This document shows, in pieces, positions 11,851-21,933 of a stretch of 64,000 bases of DNA. The DNA is from Pandoraea norimbergensis (GTDB lineage Bacteria; Pseudomonadota; Gammaproteobacteria; Burkholderiales; Burkholderiaceae), in the NCBI RefSeq assembly GCF_001465545.3, contig NZ_CP013480.3, positions 3,286,001 to 3,350,000 of the forward strand. Direction: 5' to 3'. How positions within the stretch are numbered: position 1 is the stretch's first letter; every line of letters starts with the position of its first letter. A program made the position numbers and the translations under genes. A model generated the notes under the pieces. That model saw only the letters and a program-made list of their open reading frames with translations. It was not told the DNA's origin and did not search any database.

Positions 11851-12696
11851 ATGAATTCGCAATCGTCGTCCGCTTCGCAACCCTCCACAGGCATCCCCAT
11901 TGCGCTGACCATCGCCGGCTCGGATTCGAGCGGCGGTGCCGGCATTCAGGCCGATCTCAAGGCGTTCTCGGCGCTTGGCGCGTACGGGGCGAGCGTGATT
12001 ACCGCCCTGACCGCGCAGAACACACGCGGCGTGACCGACATTCACACGCCGCCTGCGAGTTTCGTCACGGCACAGATGGATGCCGTGTTTCAGGACCTCG
12101 ATGTGGATGCCGTCAAGCTCGGCATGCTGGCCAACGCCGATGTGGTGCGGGCGGTTGCCGCCGGTCTGCGTCGATATCGGCCGCGCTTCGTGATTCTCGA
12201 CACGGTCATGATCTCGAAGAGCGGTCATGCACTGCTGCAACCGGATGCGGTCGCCGCGTTGCGCGACGAACTGCTGCCGCTGGCCGACCTGATTACGCCG
12301 AACCTGCCAGAAGCCGCCGCGTTGCTGGGCGTTGCCCCGGCCACCAACGAAGGCGAGATGGAACAGCAGGCGCAGGCGTTGCGCGCGCTGGGTGCCCGCA
12401 ACGTGCTGGTCAAGGGCGGCCATCTGGGCGGCGATCTGAGCCCGGACTGGCTCGTGAGTGCCGAGGGCGTGGAACGCTTCAATGCACCGCGCATCGCCGC
12501 GCACAACACGCACGGCACCGGCTGCACGTTGTCGGCCGCGCTGGCGGCATTACGCCCGCGCCGCAACGACTGGTCGAGCACCGTGCGTGACGCGAAGGCC
12601 TACCTCAACGGCGCGCTCGCCGCCAGCGACGAGCTTCGCATCGGCCATGGCATCGGCCCCGTGCATCACTTCCACGCAATCTGGCCGAAGGCATAA
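11851..12696 (+). CDS. thiD: Hydroxymethylpyrimidine/phosphomethylpyrimidine kinase
   Basis: A 281-residue ribokinase-fold enzyme that phosphorylates HMP and HMP-phosphate to HMP-diphosphate in thiamine synthesis. The N-terminal substrate motif TIAGSDSSGGAGIQADLK and the C-terminal anion-hole/catalytic motif THGTGCTLSAAL are both present. The ATG at 11851 is preceded by the lplT stop at 11847-11849. There is no room for a TPP riboswitch directly before it, so any thiamine control must act elsewhere. Confidence 0.95.
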   Translation: MNSQSSSASQPSTGIPIALTIAGSDSSGGAGIQADLKAFSALGAYGASVITALTAQNTRGVTDIHTPPASFVTAQMDAVFQDLDVDAVKLGMLANADVVRAVAAGLRRYRPRFVILDTVMISKSGHALLQPDAVAALRDELLPLADLITPNLPEAAALLGVAPATNEGEMEQQAQALRALGARNVLVKGGHLGGDLSPDWLVSAEGVERFNAPRIAAHNTHGTGCTLSAALAALRPRRNDWSSTVRDAKAYLNGALAASDELRIGHGIGPVHHFHAIWPKA

Positions 12697-12731
12697 GCCT
12701 TACCCGGCCCGGCCCCATCGGCTTAACCGGT

Positions 12732-13865
12732 CTAAAGCGACGGCGCGCCGTCGTCGGCACTTGCTGCCAACGCCCGGCGGGCTGCCGCATCGGCCCGCTC
12801 CGCCAACTCTTCGATACGATGCCGCGCACGCGGCGCCCAGTAGTCGGGCACGATAAAACCACGCTCGCGCTCGATCCAGTCGCTCTGTGCCGGTGCGGTA
12901 CCCGCGACAGGCGCCGCCCGTGTCAGCGACACGATCAACAACGGCTCGGCCACCCCTCGCTCACGCCAGTGCGTCTCGATACGCTCGCGCATGGCTTCGA
13001 GCGAGAACACCGCATGTTCGGCCACGCGCGCAGGCGCCAGCCAACGCACCCGCGGCAGAATGGCCCACGCCTCGTCTGCCTGCGCGTCACCGGCTGACAC
13101 CGCCTGCTGGGCGTGCACCCACCACTCATCAAGCGTCGCCCACCAGCCCCGTCCATGTGTCTCGGCGGCCACCTGCGGCAACACGGAAGGCTGAGTGAGC
13201 GGATGGAACAACCACCCCTTGAGATAGACCTGCGGCAACCACGGGCCCGCGGCAGGCAATGCGCTGCGCACGGCGTCGAATGTCGTCAACCGCAATTGAT
13301 GACCGAGCAGCCGCGCCACCTTGTCGGCGAGACTGTCGGCGAGATTCGGACCCAGCCAGTGGAATTGGAGCGAGCGTTCGTCCAGCGGCGGCACCTGAGC
13401 GACCGGCCCCGCCGGGGGCACGAACAGATAGAGTTTGACGGCCAGTTCCCAGTGCAACAACCGCCGGTCGGCGCGTCGCTCCAGCAGAAAGTCGCACTCG
13501 CCCAGTGTCATGTTGCCGCGCCGGACATCGCGGACTTGCAGCCCAGCCGCCAGCAGTTCAAGGCTTGGGCTGTGCATCAGCGCGAAATGCAGCAACTGCT
13601 CGGCATAGCGTCCGAGACGATTACTCTCGCCCTGCTGCACGATGAACTCGCGCAGCGGCTCGGCGTCGGCATCGCAGGCGAGCAACCAGTCGTGCAATGC
13701 CGCCGTGGCGCCCTGCCCGTCATCGAGATGCGCCAGCGCCGCCGGAAATCGTGCGGCACTGAGCAGATCGTCGGACAACAGAAGCCACGCGAGGTCCCTT
13801 ACCGGCGGCTCGCGCAGCGTTGCGATCAGTTCGCGATAGGCTTGTTGGCCGGAGTCGATTCGCAC
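12732..13865 (-). CDS. DUF1853 family protein
   Basis: A soluble protein of about 377 residues with features I associate with DUF1853: LLHWELAVKLYLFVPP followed by FHWLGPNLADSLADKVARLLGHQL. Its function is unknown. The GTG at 13865 is chosen because GAGG lies just upstream; it overlaps the udg 3' end by 40 bases, and a TTG at 13898 is a weaker alternative. It is the last gene of the leftward tsaB-rimI-udg cluster, so a nucleic-acid or tRNA-related role is possible, but that is only context. The C-terminal ~60 residues are Ala/Arg/Glu-rich. Confidence 0.75.
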   Translation of the reverse strand: MRIDSGQQAYRELIATLREPPVRDLAWLLLSDDLLSAARFPAALAHLDDGQGATAALHDWLLACDADAEPLREFIVQQGESNRLGRYAEQLLHFALMHSPSLELLAAGLQVRDVRRGNMTLGECDFLLERRADRRLLHWELAVKLYLFVPPAGPVAQVPPLDERSLQFHWLGPNLADSLADKVARLLGHQLRLTTFDAVRSALPAAGPWLPQVYLKGWLFHPLTQPSVLPQVAAETHGRGWWATLDEWWVHAQQAVSAGDAQADEAWAILPRVRWLAPARVAEHAVFSLEAMRERIETHWRERGVAEPLLIVSLTRAAPVAGTAPAQSDWIERERGFIVPDYWAPRARHRIEELAERADAAARRALAASADDGAPSL

Positions 13866-14932
13866 ACCGCCTCGTAGGTGGCCCGCGCCAGGCACCAATC
13901 CGTCCAGGCTTTGGCCTTGTCGGGCAGACTGCGTAACAGATATGCCGGATGGTACGTCACGATCACCGGCACGCCTTCATACTCGTGCACACGTCCACGC
14001 AGGCTCGCAATGCTCGCCTGCGTGCGCAAGATGCTCTGTGCGGCAAAGCGCCCCATCACCACGATCACACGCGGCTTGAGCAGCGCCACCTGACGCTTGA
14101 GATACGGCTCGCAGCTCGCCACCTCGTCCGCCTCGGGATCGCGGTTGCCGGGCGGGCGGCACTTGAGCACGTTGGCGATATACACGTTCTCGCCCCGCTT
14201 GAGCGCCGATGCCCGCAGCATGTTGTCGAGCAACTTGCCCGCTTGCCCCACGAACGGCTCGCCCTGCAAATCTTCCTGCTGCCCCGGCGCTTCGCCAACG
14301 AGCAACCAGTCAGCCTCGCGGTCGCCGACGCCGAAGACGGTTTGCGTACGCTTCTCGCACAATCCGCACAACTGGCAGTTGGCCACACGCTCGGTCAGCG
14401 CTTCCCAATCCAGTGTTTCTACGGCCGGCAATGCCGGACGCTTCTCAGCTTCTGCGGCACCACCATCGCGCACGATCGACCACAGCGCGGCATCGGCCGC
14501 CGCATCGCCGTCGCCATTGCCTTCGCTGTCGAGCCACATCGGGACATCGTCGGGCGGCATATCGCTCGCCCTGCCAGCATTGCCCGCAGGGTTAGACGCC
14601 ACCGGACGCGGGTTGGCGGCACGCGCTGCCGGTGCGACAGGCGGCTCCCGATATGCCGGGACGGGTATCGCCCGCTCAGACGGCGAATCCGATGGGGCAG
14701 CATCGAATGCGTTAGCTCGGGCCACTGGGCGCGCCACCACGGGCGGCGTGACGTCCCAAGGCGGCAGCTCGTCAGCGTCAAGCGCTGCGCTGGCCACGGC
14801 AACGTCCAGCGTCGCAACGTCCCCTTCCTGCGCGGCATTCGCCGCATCGGCGGCAGCCGCAGCCACCGCTTCGTGCGACATCCATACTGGCCAAAGGCCG
14901 AACTCTTCCAGAATTGCTTTAGGCCACGGCAC
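13826..14932 (-). CDS. Uracil-DNA glycosylase, family 4/5 type, with long N-terminal extension
   Basis: About 200 C-terminal residues form the iron-sulfur uracil-DNA glycosylase domain that removes uracil from DNA. Visible are [16 protein letters not shown] and [18 protein letters not shown] (the four 4Fe-4S cysteines), motif [20 protein letters not shown], and the later HPAYLLR motif. The first ~165 residues are Ala/Pro/Asp-rich, look disordered and are not part of the fold. The GTG at 14932 overlaps rimI by 14 bases; an ATG at 14881 is an alternative. It lies between rimI and the DUF1853 gene in one leftward unit. Confidence 0.9.
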   Translation of the reverse strand: MPWPKAILEEFGLWPVWMSHEAVAAAAADAANAAQEGDVATLDVAVASAALDADELPPWDVTPPVVARPVARANAFDAAPSDSPSERAIPVPAYREPPVAPAARAANPRPVASNPAGNAGRASDMPPDDVPMWLDSEGNGDGDAAADAALWSIVRDGGAAEAEKRPALPAVETLDWEALTERVANCQLCGLCEKRTQTVFGVGDREADWLLVGEAPGQQEDLQGEPFVGQAGKLLDNMLRASALKRGENVYIANVLKCRPPGNRDPEADEVASCEPYLKRQVALLKPRVIVVMGRFAAQSILRTQASIASLRGRVHEYEGVPVIVTYHPAYLLRSLPDKAKAWTDWCLARATYEAVCESTPANKPIAN

Positions 14933-15398
14933 GATCGGTCTCCCACGACAGGCGCATCACGATGGCGTCTTCGCGACGCCCGCTGGCCGGATAGTATCCT
15001 TTGCGCCGGCCGATCTGTTCGAAGCCAAAACGCTCGTAAATGCGCAACGCACGCATGTTGGACGGCCGCACTTCCAGTAGCACGCCGCCCATGCCTTGCT
15101 CTCGGGAAGTGCGCACGATCTCTTCGAGTAGCGCCACCCCCAGACCGTTGCCCTGCATCTCAGGCACCACGCAGACGTTGAGCAGATGCGACTCGTCGAC
15201 CACCGGCATCAATAGAAAATAGCCGAGCAGCGAGCCGTCCACTGCACGCAGACACACGCCCTGATGACCGGCATCGAGCGAATCGGCGAAGTTCTGGCGC
15301 GTCCACGGAAACGGATAGGCGCGCACTTCCACGGCGATGACTTCGTCGAGGTCGGCCAGGGTCATCGGCGAGTAATGGTTCGGGCCAGTCTGACGCAT
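14919..15398 (-). CDS. rimI: Ribosomal protein S18-alanine N-acetyltransferase RimI
   Basis: A 159-residue GNAT acetyltransferase; RimI acetylates the N-terminal alanine of ribosomal protein S18. The acetyl-CoA loop is seen in [17 protein letters not shown], followed by [20 protein letters not shown] typical of RimI. The start codon shares one base with the tsaB stop (TGATG), indicating translational coupling; tsaB-rimI adjacency is common in bacteria. Confidence 0.95.
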   Translation of the reverse strand: MRQTGPNHYSPMTLADLDEVIAVEVRAYPFPWTRQNFADSLDAGHQGVCLRAVDGSLLGYFLLMPVVDESHLLNVCVVPEMQGNGLGVALLEEIVRTSREQGMGGVLLEVRPSNMRALRIYERFGFEQIGRRKGYYPASGRREDAIVMRLSWETDRAVA

Positions 15399-16159
15399 CA
15401 GGACGCCCCCTTGCCGTCAGCCTGGGCTGCCGCCTGCTTGATGGCTTCGCGTTCGGCCGTCGTCTGCGCGACCTTGTTCCGGATATAGACAGGCATCGCC
15501 TGATCGGCAGGGATCGCCTCGCCCCGTGCGAACGCACGCGCTGCGAGCGTCGCCACATAGCGCGCACGCGGCATGGCGTCGGCCAGCACGCCCTGCGCCT
15601 GCTGGGCGGCAATCAGGCGATCGCCGAACGCGACGGCGGCATTCCCGGCGACCACGAACGGCGCGTCAGGGGCTCGCACCAACTCTGCCGCATCGAGTGA
15701 AGGCGCCTGCGCTTCACGCCAGTCGCCGGCAGCGGCATCCCATACGTAATCGGCCCAGTAGGCCTCGTTCATACGGGCATCGAGCGCGACGAGCACACGC
15801 TCCGTGTCGACGTGCGTCGCACGGGCCGCTTCGGCGCAGGCCAGCAGCGTGCCGACCGGCACGACCGGCAAACCGGCACCGAAGGCCAGCCCTTGCGCGA
15901 CACCGCACGCCGTGCGCAGGCCGGTGAACGACCCCGGCCCGGCGCCAAAGGCAATGGCATCGCAGTCGGCGAGCGCAAGACCAGCCTCGCGGAGCACGTC
16001 GCGCGCGGCCGGCAGAATATGGGTACTGGAGACGGGACCGGTGTCGAGGTGACGCTCGACGACGAGCGCCGGTGCGTCGCTGGCGGGATCATGACGATAC
16101 ACGGCAACCGAACAGAACTCGGTCGACGTATCGAGGGCAAGAAGCGTAATCGAAGACAT
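15398..16159 (-). CDS. tsaB: tRNA threonylcarbamoyladenosine biosynthesis protein TsaB
   Basis: A 253-residue ASKHA-fold protein starting MSSITLLALDTSTEFCSVAV. TsaB pairs with TsaD and TsaE to place t6A at position 37 of ANN-decoding tRNAs. The hallmark GAGPGSFTGLRTACGVAQG lies near residues 75-95. The ATG at 16159 is chosen because the upstream codons in frame are not conserved in character. First gene of the leftward cluster and divergent from the DEAD-box helicase gene. Confidence 0.94.
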   Translation of the reverse strand: MSSITLLALDTSTEFCSVAVYRHDPASDAPALVVERHLDTGPVSSTHILPAARDVLREAGLALADCDAIAFGAGPGSFTGLRTACGVAQGLAFGAGLPVVPVGTLLACAEAARATHVDTERVLVALDARMNEAYWADYVWDAAAGDWREAQAPSLDAAELVRAPDAPFVVAGNAAVAFGDRLIAAQQAQGVLADAMPRARYVATLAARAFARGEAIPADQAMPVYIRNKVAQTTAEREAIKQAAAQADGKGAS

Positions 16160-16595
16160 GGCGCTATTGTAATCGGGCACGCCGCGAGCAACCTAGCGGA
16201 TCGACGCAGGAACACGAGAGATCACGGGCATCCGTCGGCGAGTTGCGGGTGGCGGGATCGGCGTCAGCAGCGGGCTTTTTCACCCCGTGTAAATGCCGAC
16301 GTGCATTTCCAAAAAAAATCAGGTATAATTCGCGCTTCGCTTTTCGGGGCACCATGTTGTACCCCATCAGGCGACGAAAACTGCGTTTTGCCCCAATCCT
16401 GTGATAAGCCTTTGTAGTAGTTCTTGCCGGTACTGGCGTTCCTAACCGAACGACCCGCCACCGTCCCCTGGCTTACGATACGGATTTCGATCCGCTTTCT
16501 GCCCCATCCGCGATTTGCTTCCTGCTTGCGACGAATTGGGTTTGCCGATTGGCGCCAACGCCCCAACGTAACCCTATCAATCCGCAAGAGGATTC
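16160..16595 (+). promoter_or_regulatory. Intergenic region with helicase promoter and ~260-base leader
   Basis: No gene is visible in these 436 bases between tsaB and the helicase gene. A consensus -10 element TATAAT at 16324-16329 follows an A-tract at 16311-16318; no good -35 is seen. Initiation there would give a leader of about 260 bases. An imperfect dyad GGGGCAC/GTACCCC lies at about 16347-16366, near the 5' end of this leader. Long leaders are typical of cold-inducible DEAD-box helicase genes, but that role is inferred. Confidence 0.5.
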
Positions 16596-18404
16596 ATGGA
16601 ACAGACATCCAAGATGTCTGCGCTCGCGCAGACCTATTTCCCTTCGTCCGAAGAAAACGCAATCGACGCCGCTGCTCCGCAAGTTGCAGCAGTTGCCGCC
16701 GTTGCTGAAGGCCCCACGTTCGCCGAACTCGGCCTGAACGAAGCCATTCTTTCGGCACTCAACACCGCCGGTTACACCAGCCCGACCCCCGTGCAGCAGC
16801 GTGCGATTCCCGCCGCGCTCGCCGGTCGCGACCTGCTGGTCTCGAGCCCGACGGGCTCGGGCAAGACCGCCGCTTTCATGTTGCCCGCGATTCACCGCTT
16901 TGCCGAAATGCAAGCCAGCGGCGACCTCGGCAACCGTGCCCCGGCCGCTCACCCGCGCAACCAACCGGCTGCCCCGGGCGAAAAGCCGCGCAAGGGCCAA
17001 CGCATTCGTCGCGTCGCCGCGCAACCGCTGCTGCTCGTGCTCACGCCCACGCGTGAGCTGGCTCAGCAGGTGTCGACGGCCGCCGACACGTACGGCAAGC
17101 AACTGCGCCGTCTGCGCACCGTCAGCATTCTGGGCGGCATGCCCTACCCGCGTCAGTTGGAAATGCTGGCCAAGCAGCCCGAAATCATCGTGGCAACGCC
17201 GGGCCGTCTGCTCGACCACATCTCCAGCGGCAAGATCGATCTGTCGCAACTGATGATGCTCGTGCTCGACGAAGCCGACCGCATGCTGGACATGGGCTTC
17301 ATCGACGACATTCAAACGATTGTCGACGCGACGCCGGCGACCCGCCAGACGCTGCTGTTCTCGGCAACGATCGACGGCCGCCTGAGCGAAATCACGCGTC
17401 GTCTGCTGCGCGATCCGGAAACCATCGAGATCACCCGCAGCAACGACCAGCGCACGAACGAAAACATCGAACAGATGCTGCACTATGTGGACGACCGCTC
17501 GCACAAGGATCGCCTGCTGACGCACCTGCTCGGTAACGACTCGCTCGACCAGGCCATCGTGTTCACGTCGACCAAGCGCGACGCCGACCTGCTGGCCGAT
17601 CAACTCGAACAAGCCGGTTTTGACAGCGCCGCACTGCACGGCGACATGCCGCAAGGTGTGCGTAACCGCACGCTGCGCGCCCTGCGCGAGCGCAAGGTGC
17701 GCGTGCTGGTGGCGACCGACGTCGCTGCCCGCGGCATCGACGTGCCGGGCATCACGCACGTGTTCAACTACGATCTGCCGAAGTTCGCCGAAGACTACGT
17801 TCACCGCATTGGCCGTACGGGCCGTGCCGGTCGCCGCGGCGTCGCCGTGAGCCTCGCCGCACACGCCGAAGTCGGTGCCGTGCGTCGTATCGAACGCTAC
17901 ACGCGTCAACCCCTGCCGGTAAACGTTGTGGTCGGCTTCGAGCCGCGCCGCTCGGCCCCCAAGGCGGGTGCAGGCACCGGCGGCAAGCGTCCGGGCCAAG
18001 GCCGTGGCGGTCCGCGTCAGGGTGCAGGTGCGGGTGCAGGCCGTTGGAGCAATAACGGCCCGCGTCAAGGCGGCAACGGTGGCGGCGGTTATCAAGGCGG
18101 CCAACGCTTTGGTGGCGCAGGCAAGCCGGCTGGCGGCACTTTCGAGCGTCGTGAAAGCACCGGCTACCAAGGTGGCTACGCCGGCGGCGAAGGTGGCAAT
18201 GGCGGCAACGCCGGCAACACCAGCGGCTTCTCGAACGGCAGCGGTACCGACCGTTTCGAGCGTCGCGCATCGCGTCCGTTCGAAGGCAACCGTCAAGGTC
18301 AGGACCGTGGCACCGGCGGTGGTTATCGTCAGGATCGCGGCGGCTACGGCGGCGGCAATCGTAACGGCGGCACCGGCGGCGGCTTCAAGCGTCGCGGCGA
18401 CTAA
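16596..18404 (+). CDS. DEAD-box RNA helicase (RhlE-like) with Gly/Arg-rich tail
   Basis: A 602-residue ATP-dependent RNA helicase. In order: Q motif region TFAELGLNEAILSAL near 41-55, Walker A PTGSGKT at 85-91, PTRELA, DEAD at 225-228, SAT in LFSATIDG, and HRIGRTGRAGRRG in the second RecA domain. Residues ~455-602 are rich in Gly, Arg, Asn and Gln, a low-complexity RGG-like RNA-binding tail. A basic insertion of about 45 residues separates motif I from PTRELA. It resembles RhlE, which acts in RNA turnover and ribosome assembly, though CsdA-like roles cannot be excluded. Monocistronic by context. Confidence 0.93.
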   Translation: MEQTSKMSALAQTYFPSSEENAIDAAAPQVAAVAAVAEGPTFAELGLNEAILSALNTAGYTSPTPVQQRAIPAALAGRDLLVSSPTGSGKTAAFMLPAIHRFAEMQASGDLGNRAPAAHPRNQPAAPGEKPRKGQRIRRVAAQPLLLVLTPTRELAQQVSTAADTYGKQLRRLRTVSILGGMPYPRQLEMLAKQPEIIVATPGRLLDHISSGKIDLSQLMMLVLDEADRMLDMGFIDDIQTIVDATPATRQTLLFSATIDGRLSEITRRLLRDPETIEITRSNDQRTNENIEQMLHYVDDRSHKDRLLTHLLGNDSLDQAIVFTSTKRDADLLADQLEQAGFDSAALHGDMPQGVRNRTLRALRERKVRVLVATDVAARGIDVPGITHVFNYDLPKFAEDYVHRIGRTGRAGRRGVAVSLAAHAEVGAVRRIERYTRQPLPVNVVVGFEPRRSAPKAGAGTGGKRPGQGRGGPRQGAGAGAGRWSNNGPRQGGNGGGGYQGGQRFGGAGKPAGGTFERRESTGYQGGYAGGEGGNGGNAGNTSGFSNGSGTDRFERRASRPFEGNRQGQDRGTGGGYRQDRGGYGGGNRNGGTGGGFKRRGD

Positions 18405-18477
18405 GTCCGTGCAGCGCCGGTCACTTCGACTGGCGCTACCGGCGACATCGTCAGATTCGCCCGCAAAGCATTGAACG

Positions 18478-18524
18478 ACACCCCGGCAGGTTGGACGTCA
18501 GTCCACCCTCCGGGGTGTTGTCAT
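18478..18524 (+). terminator. Terminator-like nested hairpin after the helicase gene
   Basis: Arms ACACCCCGG (18478-18486) and CCGGGGTGT (18510-18518) enclose a second stem TGGAC/GTCCA. Only a weak T-run follows (TGTCATTT), so this is a probable but not classical terminator between convergent genes. Confidence 0.6.
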
Positions 18525-18538
18525 TTGCGGCCATGAAA

Positions 18539-19537
18539 TCACCTCAACGTGATACGCCGATACTGGCCCGCGTGAGGCGCCCCTCCATGCATGCCGCGAA
18601 CTGCCCCGCGTCCCTCAACGTAGATCGTGAATTCACCGACCTTCTGACGTAACTCTTTCCCCCGGAGCTCTTGCCCCGCCCCCTCGCACTGCTCGGCGAA
18701 TGCCAGGCAAGCACGCAGCACCTCCGAGAAACCACCCACCGCGATAAATGTATCCCTGGAACTCGCGAGGCAGCGAATGACGGCCGCTTGCTTGTCGGCG
18801 CTCGCGAAATTCGAAATCGCTCGCGTGTAGAGTCCCGCCGCGACATCGAACCGCCCCGCCAACGCATAGGCGCAAGCATCTCGCTCGTGGTCGCGCGCCA
18901 GCCTTGTGAGGGCGTCCGGCGATAACGTTTGACGCATTGACACCAAGCACTCACGAATAGAGTTCGACGCACCACATGCGGAATCCATCAGGCCTTCGCA
19001 CTCCATTTCGGTAATCGCACCGTCGCCGCAGCCGAAGCATTCCGGCATGAGCGGTACGCGCATGCAGACGCCAGGAATCTGCACCGTCACAAGCCCGCAA
19101 GGAGAGACCGCCACCCCCTCATTGACGGGACTTCCTGCTAACGGGCGCAGCATCACTGACCGGGCATCCGCGTTCAGCTTTTGAAACAGATACCGGCTGC
19201 TCTCGCCCGTCTTCAGCGGATACTCCCCCGATTCGCGCAAGTGTTGTCGTCCCTCGGGGGTTGACGCGATATGGCAGCGCACCAACGCATCGAGGATGCT
19301 TCGTTTCTGACCATCATTGGCAAACACATCCACGACCCGATCACGCAACCCCATCTGGGTGACGTCGTGCCGAAAGCGTTGAAACGCCGCGGACAGACGA
19401 GATCCGTTATCAGCGTAATTCTTAATGACCAGATCAAGCGCGTCGATGCACGTTCGCACCGTTTCGGCGCGCAATTCGCTGAGCTCACCACCGGGGTATC
19501 CCTGCACGGGCAGGCTTCTGGTCACTGTCGATAGCAT
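18539..19537 (-). CDS. Unknown protein, paralog 1 of a three-member local family
   Basis: A 332-residue protein of no family I recognise. It shares a clear architecture with the proteins at 19604-20563 and 21934-23277: an N-terminal LPVQGYPGGELSELRAETV, then MGLRDRVVDVF, QKRSILDALVRCHIAS, a central EYPLKTGESSRYLFQKL near residues 104-120, a VQIPGVCMRVPLMPECFG segment, and a C-terminal helical stretch (DACAYALAGRFDVAAGLYTRAI) that looks TPR-like. No signal peptide or membrane segment is seen. The last ~25 residues after the helical region are unique. Its start is 66 bases after the stop of paralog 2, suggesting one leftward transcript. Confidence 0.8.
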   Translation of the reverse strand: MLSTVTRSLPVQGYPGGELSELRAETVRTCIDALDLVIKNYADNGSRLSAAFQRFRHDVTQMGLRDRVVDVFANDGQKRSILDALVRCHIASTPEGRQHLRESGEYPLKTGESSRYLFQKLNADARSVMLRPLAGSPVNEGVAVSPCGLVTVQIPGVCMRVPLMPECFGCGDGAITEMECEGLMDSACGASNSIRECLVSMRQTLSPDALTRLARDHERDACAYALAGRFDVAAGLYTRAISNFASADKQAAVIRCLASSRDTFIAVGGFSEVLRACLAFAEQCEGAGQELRGKELRQKVGEFTIYVEGRGAVRGMHGGAPHAGQYRRITLR

Positions 19538-19603
19538 TGCGATGCCTCAATTCTGTCGGGCGCGGCAACATCAACACCCGGTGTGTGGATTTGTCCGGCC
19601 ATG

Positions 19604-20563
19604 TCAGTCAAGCGCGGGACTCATCCCGCCATGCTTACTCATGACTCGCTCGAACTCGTCGACTTCGCGACGAACCTCCTTCGCCTCGTGATTCCTTCCG
19701 GCATGCGCTAAGGTGCTGGCGTACCAATCACACGCCTTGACGACGGCCGACGCGTCGCCCGCGATCGGAAAAATCACCTGAGCCTGTCCGAGGCACCGGA
19801 TCAAAGCCTCCGGTGCCGTTAGTCGCACGAACGCCTCGATAGCACTCTGAAGCAACTGACTCGCGATTTTGAACAGGCCGGCCCTCAGATAGATATGCGC
19901 ATCGCTCTCGCAAGCGAGTCCAAGCGTTTCGTACTCGACGAGCGACAGTGCTTCATGCCGGTCGGACAGAATCTGACTAATCGATTTCCCGCCTGCGAAC
20001 TCACCGTTCATCAGCCAATTGTATTCAGTCGGTGTGACCGCCCCATAGCCATCACCAAAGCAATCCGCCATGAGCGGCAGGCGAAGACCGATGCCGGGCA
20101 CTATGACTTGAATGGGTGGCCCCGAATCCGCCAATATCAGCCGTTCGCAGGACAAGTTATCAGGCGTCGGCATCAGCATGTACGAGCGGACATCGGTCGT
20201 CAGGTGCGCCAGCAGATACAGGCTGCTCTCGCCCGTCTTCAGCGGATACTCACCCAGCGCGCGCAAATATTCCCGCCCCTGCACGGATGACCCGATATGG
20301 CAGCGGGCCAGCGCGTCCAGAATCGATCGCTTTCGTGCGCCGTTTGTAAAAAAGTCCTTGATGTAATCCCACAGTCCCATCTGCATCACGCAGCGTCGGA
20401 ATTGCTCGAATGCCGCGCGAGAGGCAACCGTGTTGTCCACCTCGTTGCGCAGCGCATGTTCGAGTGCACCAACACCGAATTGAATCGCGTCGGCGCGTAC
20501 CTCGCTGAGCTGCTGGGCGGGATATCCGTGTAACGGAAGAGATAGGGGGTGAGCGGGTAGCAT
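19604..20563 (-). CDS. Unknown protein, paralog 2 of a three-member local family
   Basis: A 319-residue protein that aligns along its full length with paralog 1. Shared landmarks: LPLHGYPAQQLSEVRADAI near residues 9-27, QMGLWDYIKDFF, KRSILDALARCHIGSSVQGR, EYPLKTGESSLYLLAHL, VIVPGIGLRLPLMADCFG, and a TPR-like C-terminal helical part (DAHIYLRAGLFKIASQLLQ). No catalytic motif, secretion signal or membrane segment is apparent. The family does not match any domain I know; the absence of transporters or enzymes as partners leaves the role open, and similarity to paralog 3 suggests a secreted effector-like origin (inference). Confidence 0.8.
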   Translation of the reverse strand: MLPAHPLSLPLHGYPAQQLSEVRADAIQFGVGALEHALRNEVDNTVASRAAFEQFRRCVMQMGLWDYIKDFFTNGARKRSILDALARCHIGSSVQGREYLRALGEYPLKTGESSLYLLAHLTTDVRSYMLMPTPDNLSCERLILADSGPPIQVIVPGIGLRLPLMADCFGDGYGAVTPTEYNWLMNGEFAGGKSISQILSDRHEALSLVEYETLGLACESDAHIYLRAGLFKIASQLLQSAIEAFVRLTAPEALIRCLGQAQVIFPIAGDASAVVKACDWYASTLAHAGRNHEAKEVRREVDEFERVMSKHGGMSPALD

Positions 20564-20741
20564 CGCTGTGCCTCTGACGTGTCGAACGCAACTGTGCGTT
20601 GGCGTCAGCCACCGGGCGTGGGGATCACGCAGGTGCCGCCGCTCCCCGACTATCGCGCCGCCCGCCGCCCGGATATTTCAGGAATCGCCGAACACATGCG
20701 GGCGGGCTCCCAAACGCTTTCTGCATCGAGCCGTCACACCA

Positions 20742-21824
<1,083 letters not shown>

Positions 21825-21933
21825 TCATGGTCAGAGTGGCGAGGTTCAGTGTAGCGCGGCAACTTCAACAAGACAAAGCAGTACCCGCCGCTTCGATTGA
21901 CGTGTCAGGCAACGTTGCTGACGGACGTGACGC

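Noticed and set aside
11833..11851. TPP riboswitch before thiD
   Set aside because: thiD starts one base after the lplT stop, leaving no room for an aptamer.
16473..18296. A 607-residue minus-strand frame opposite the helicase
   Set aside because: Made of low-complexity Ala/Thr/Arg repeats complementary to the helicase; no domain is visible.
18000..18400. CRISPR-like or satellite repeats
   Set aside because: The repeats are codon-level Gly/Arg repeats inside the helicase tail, irregular in spacing and in frame.
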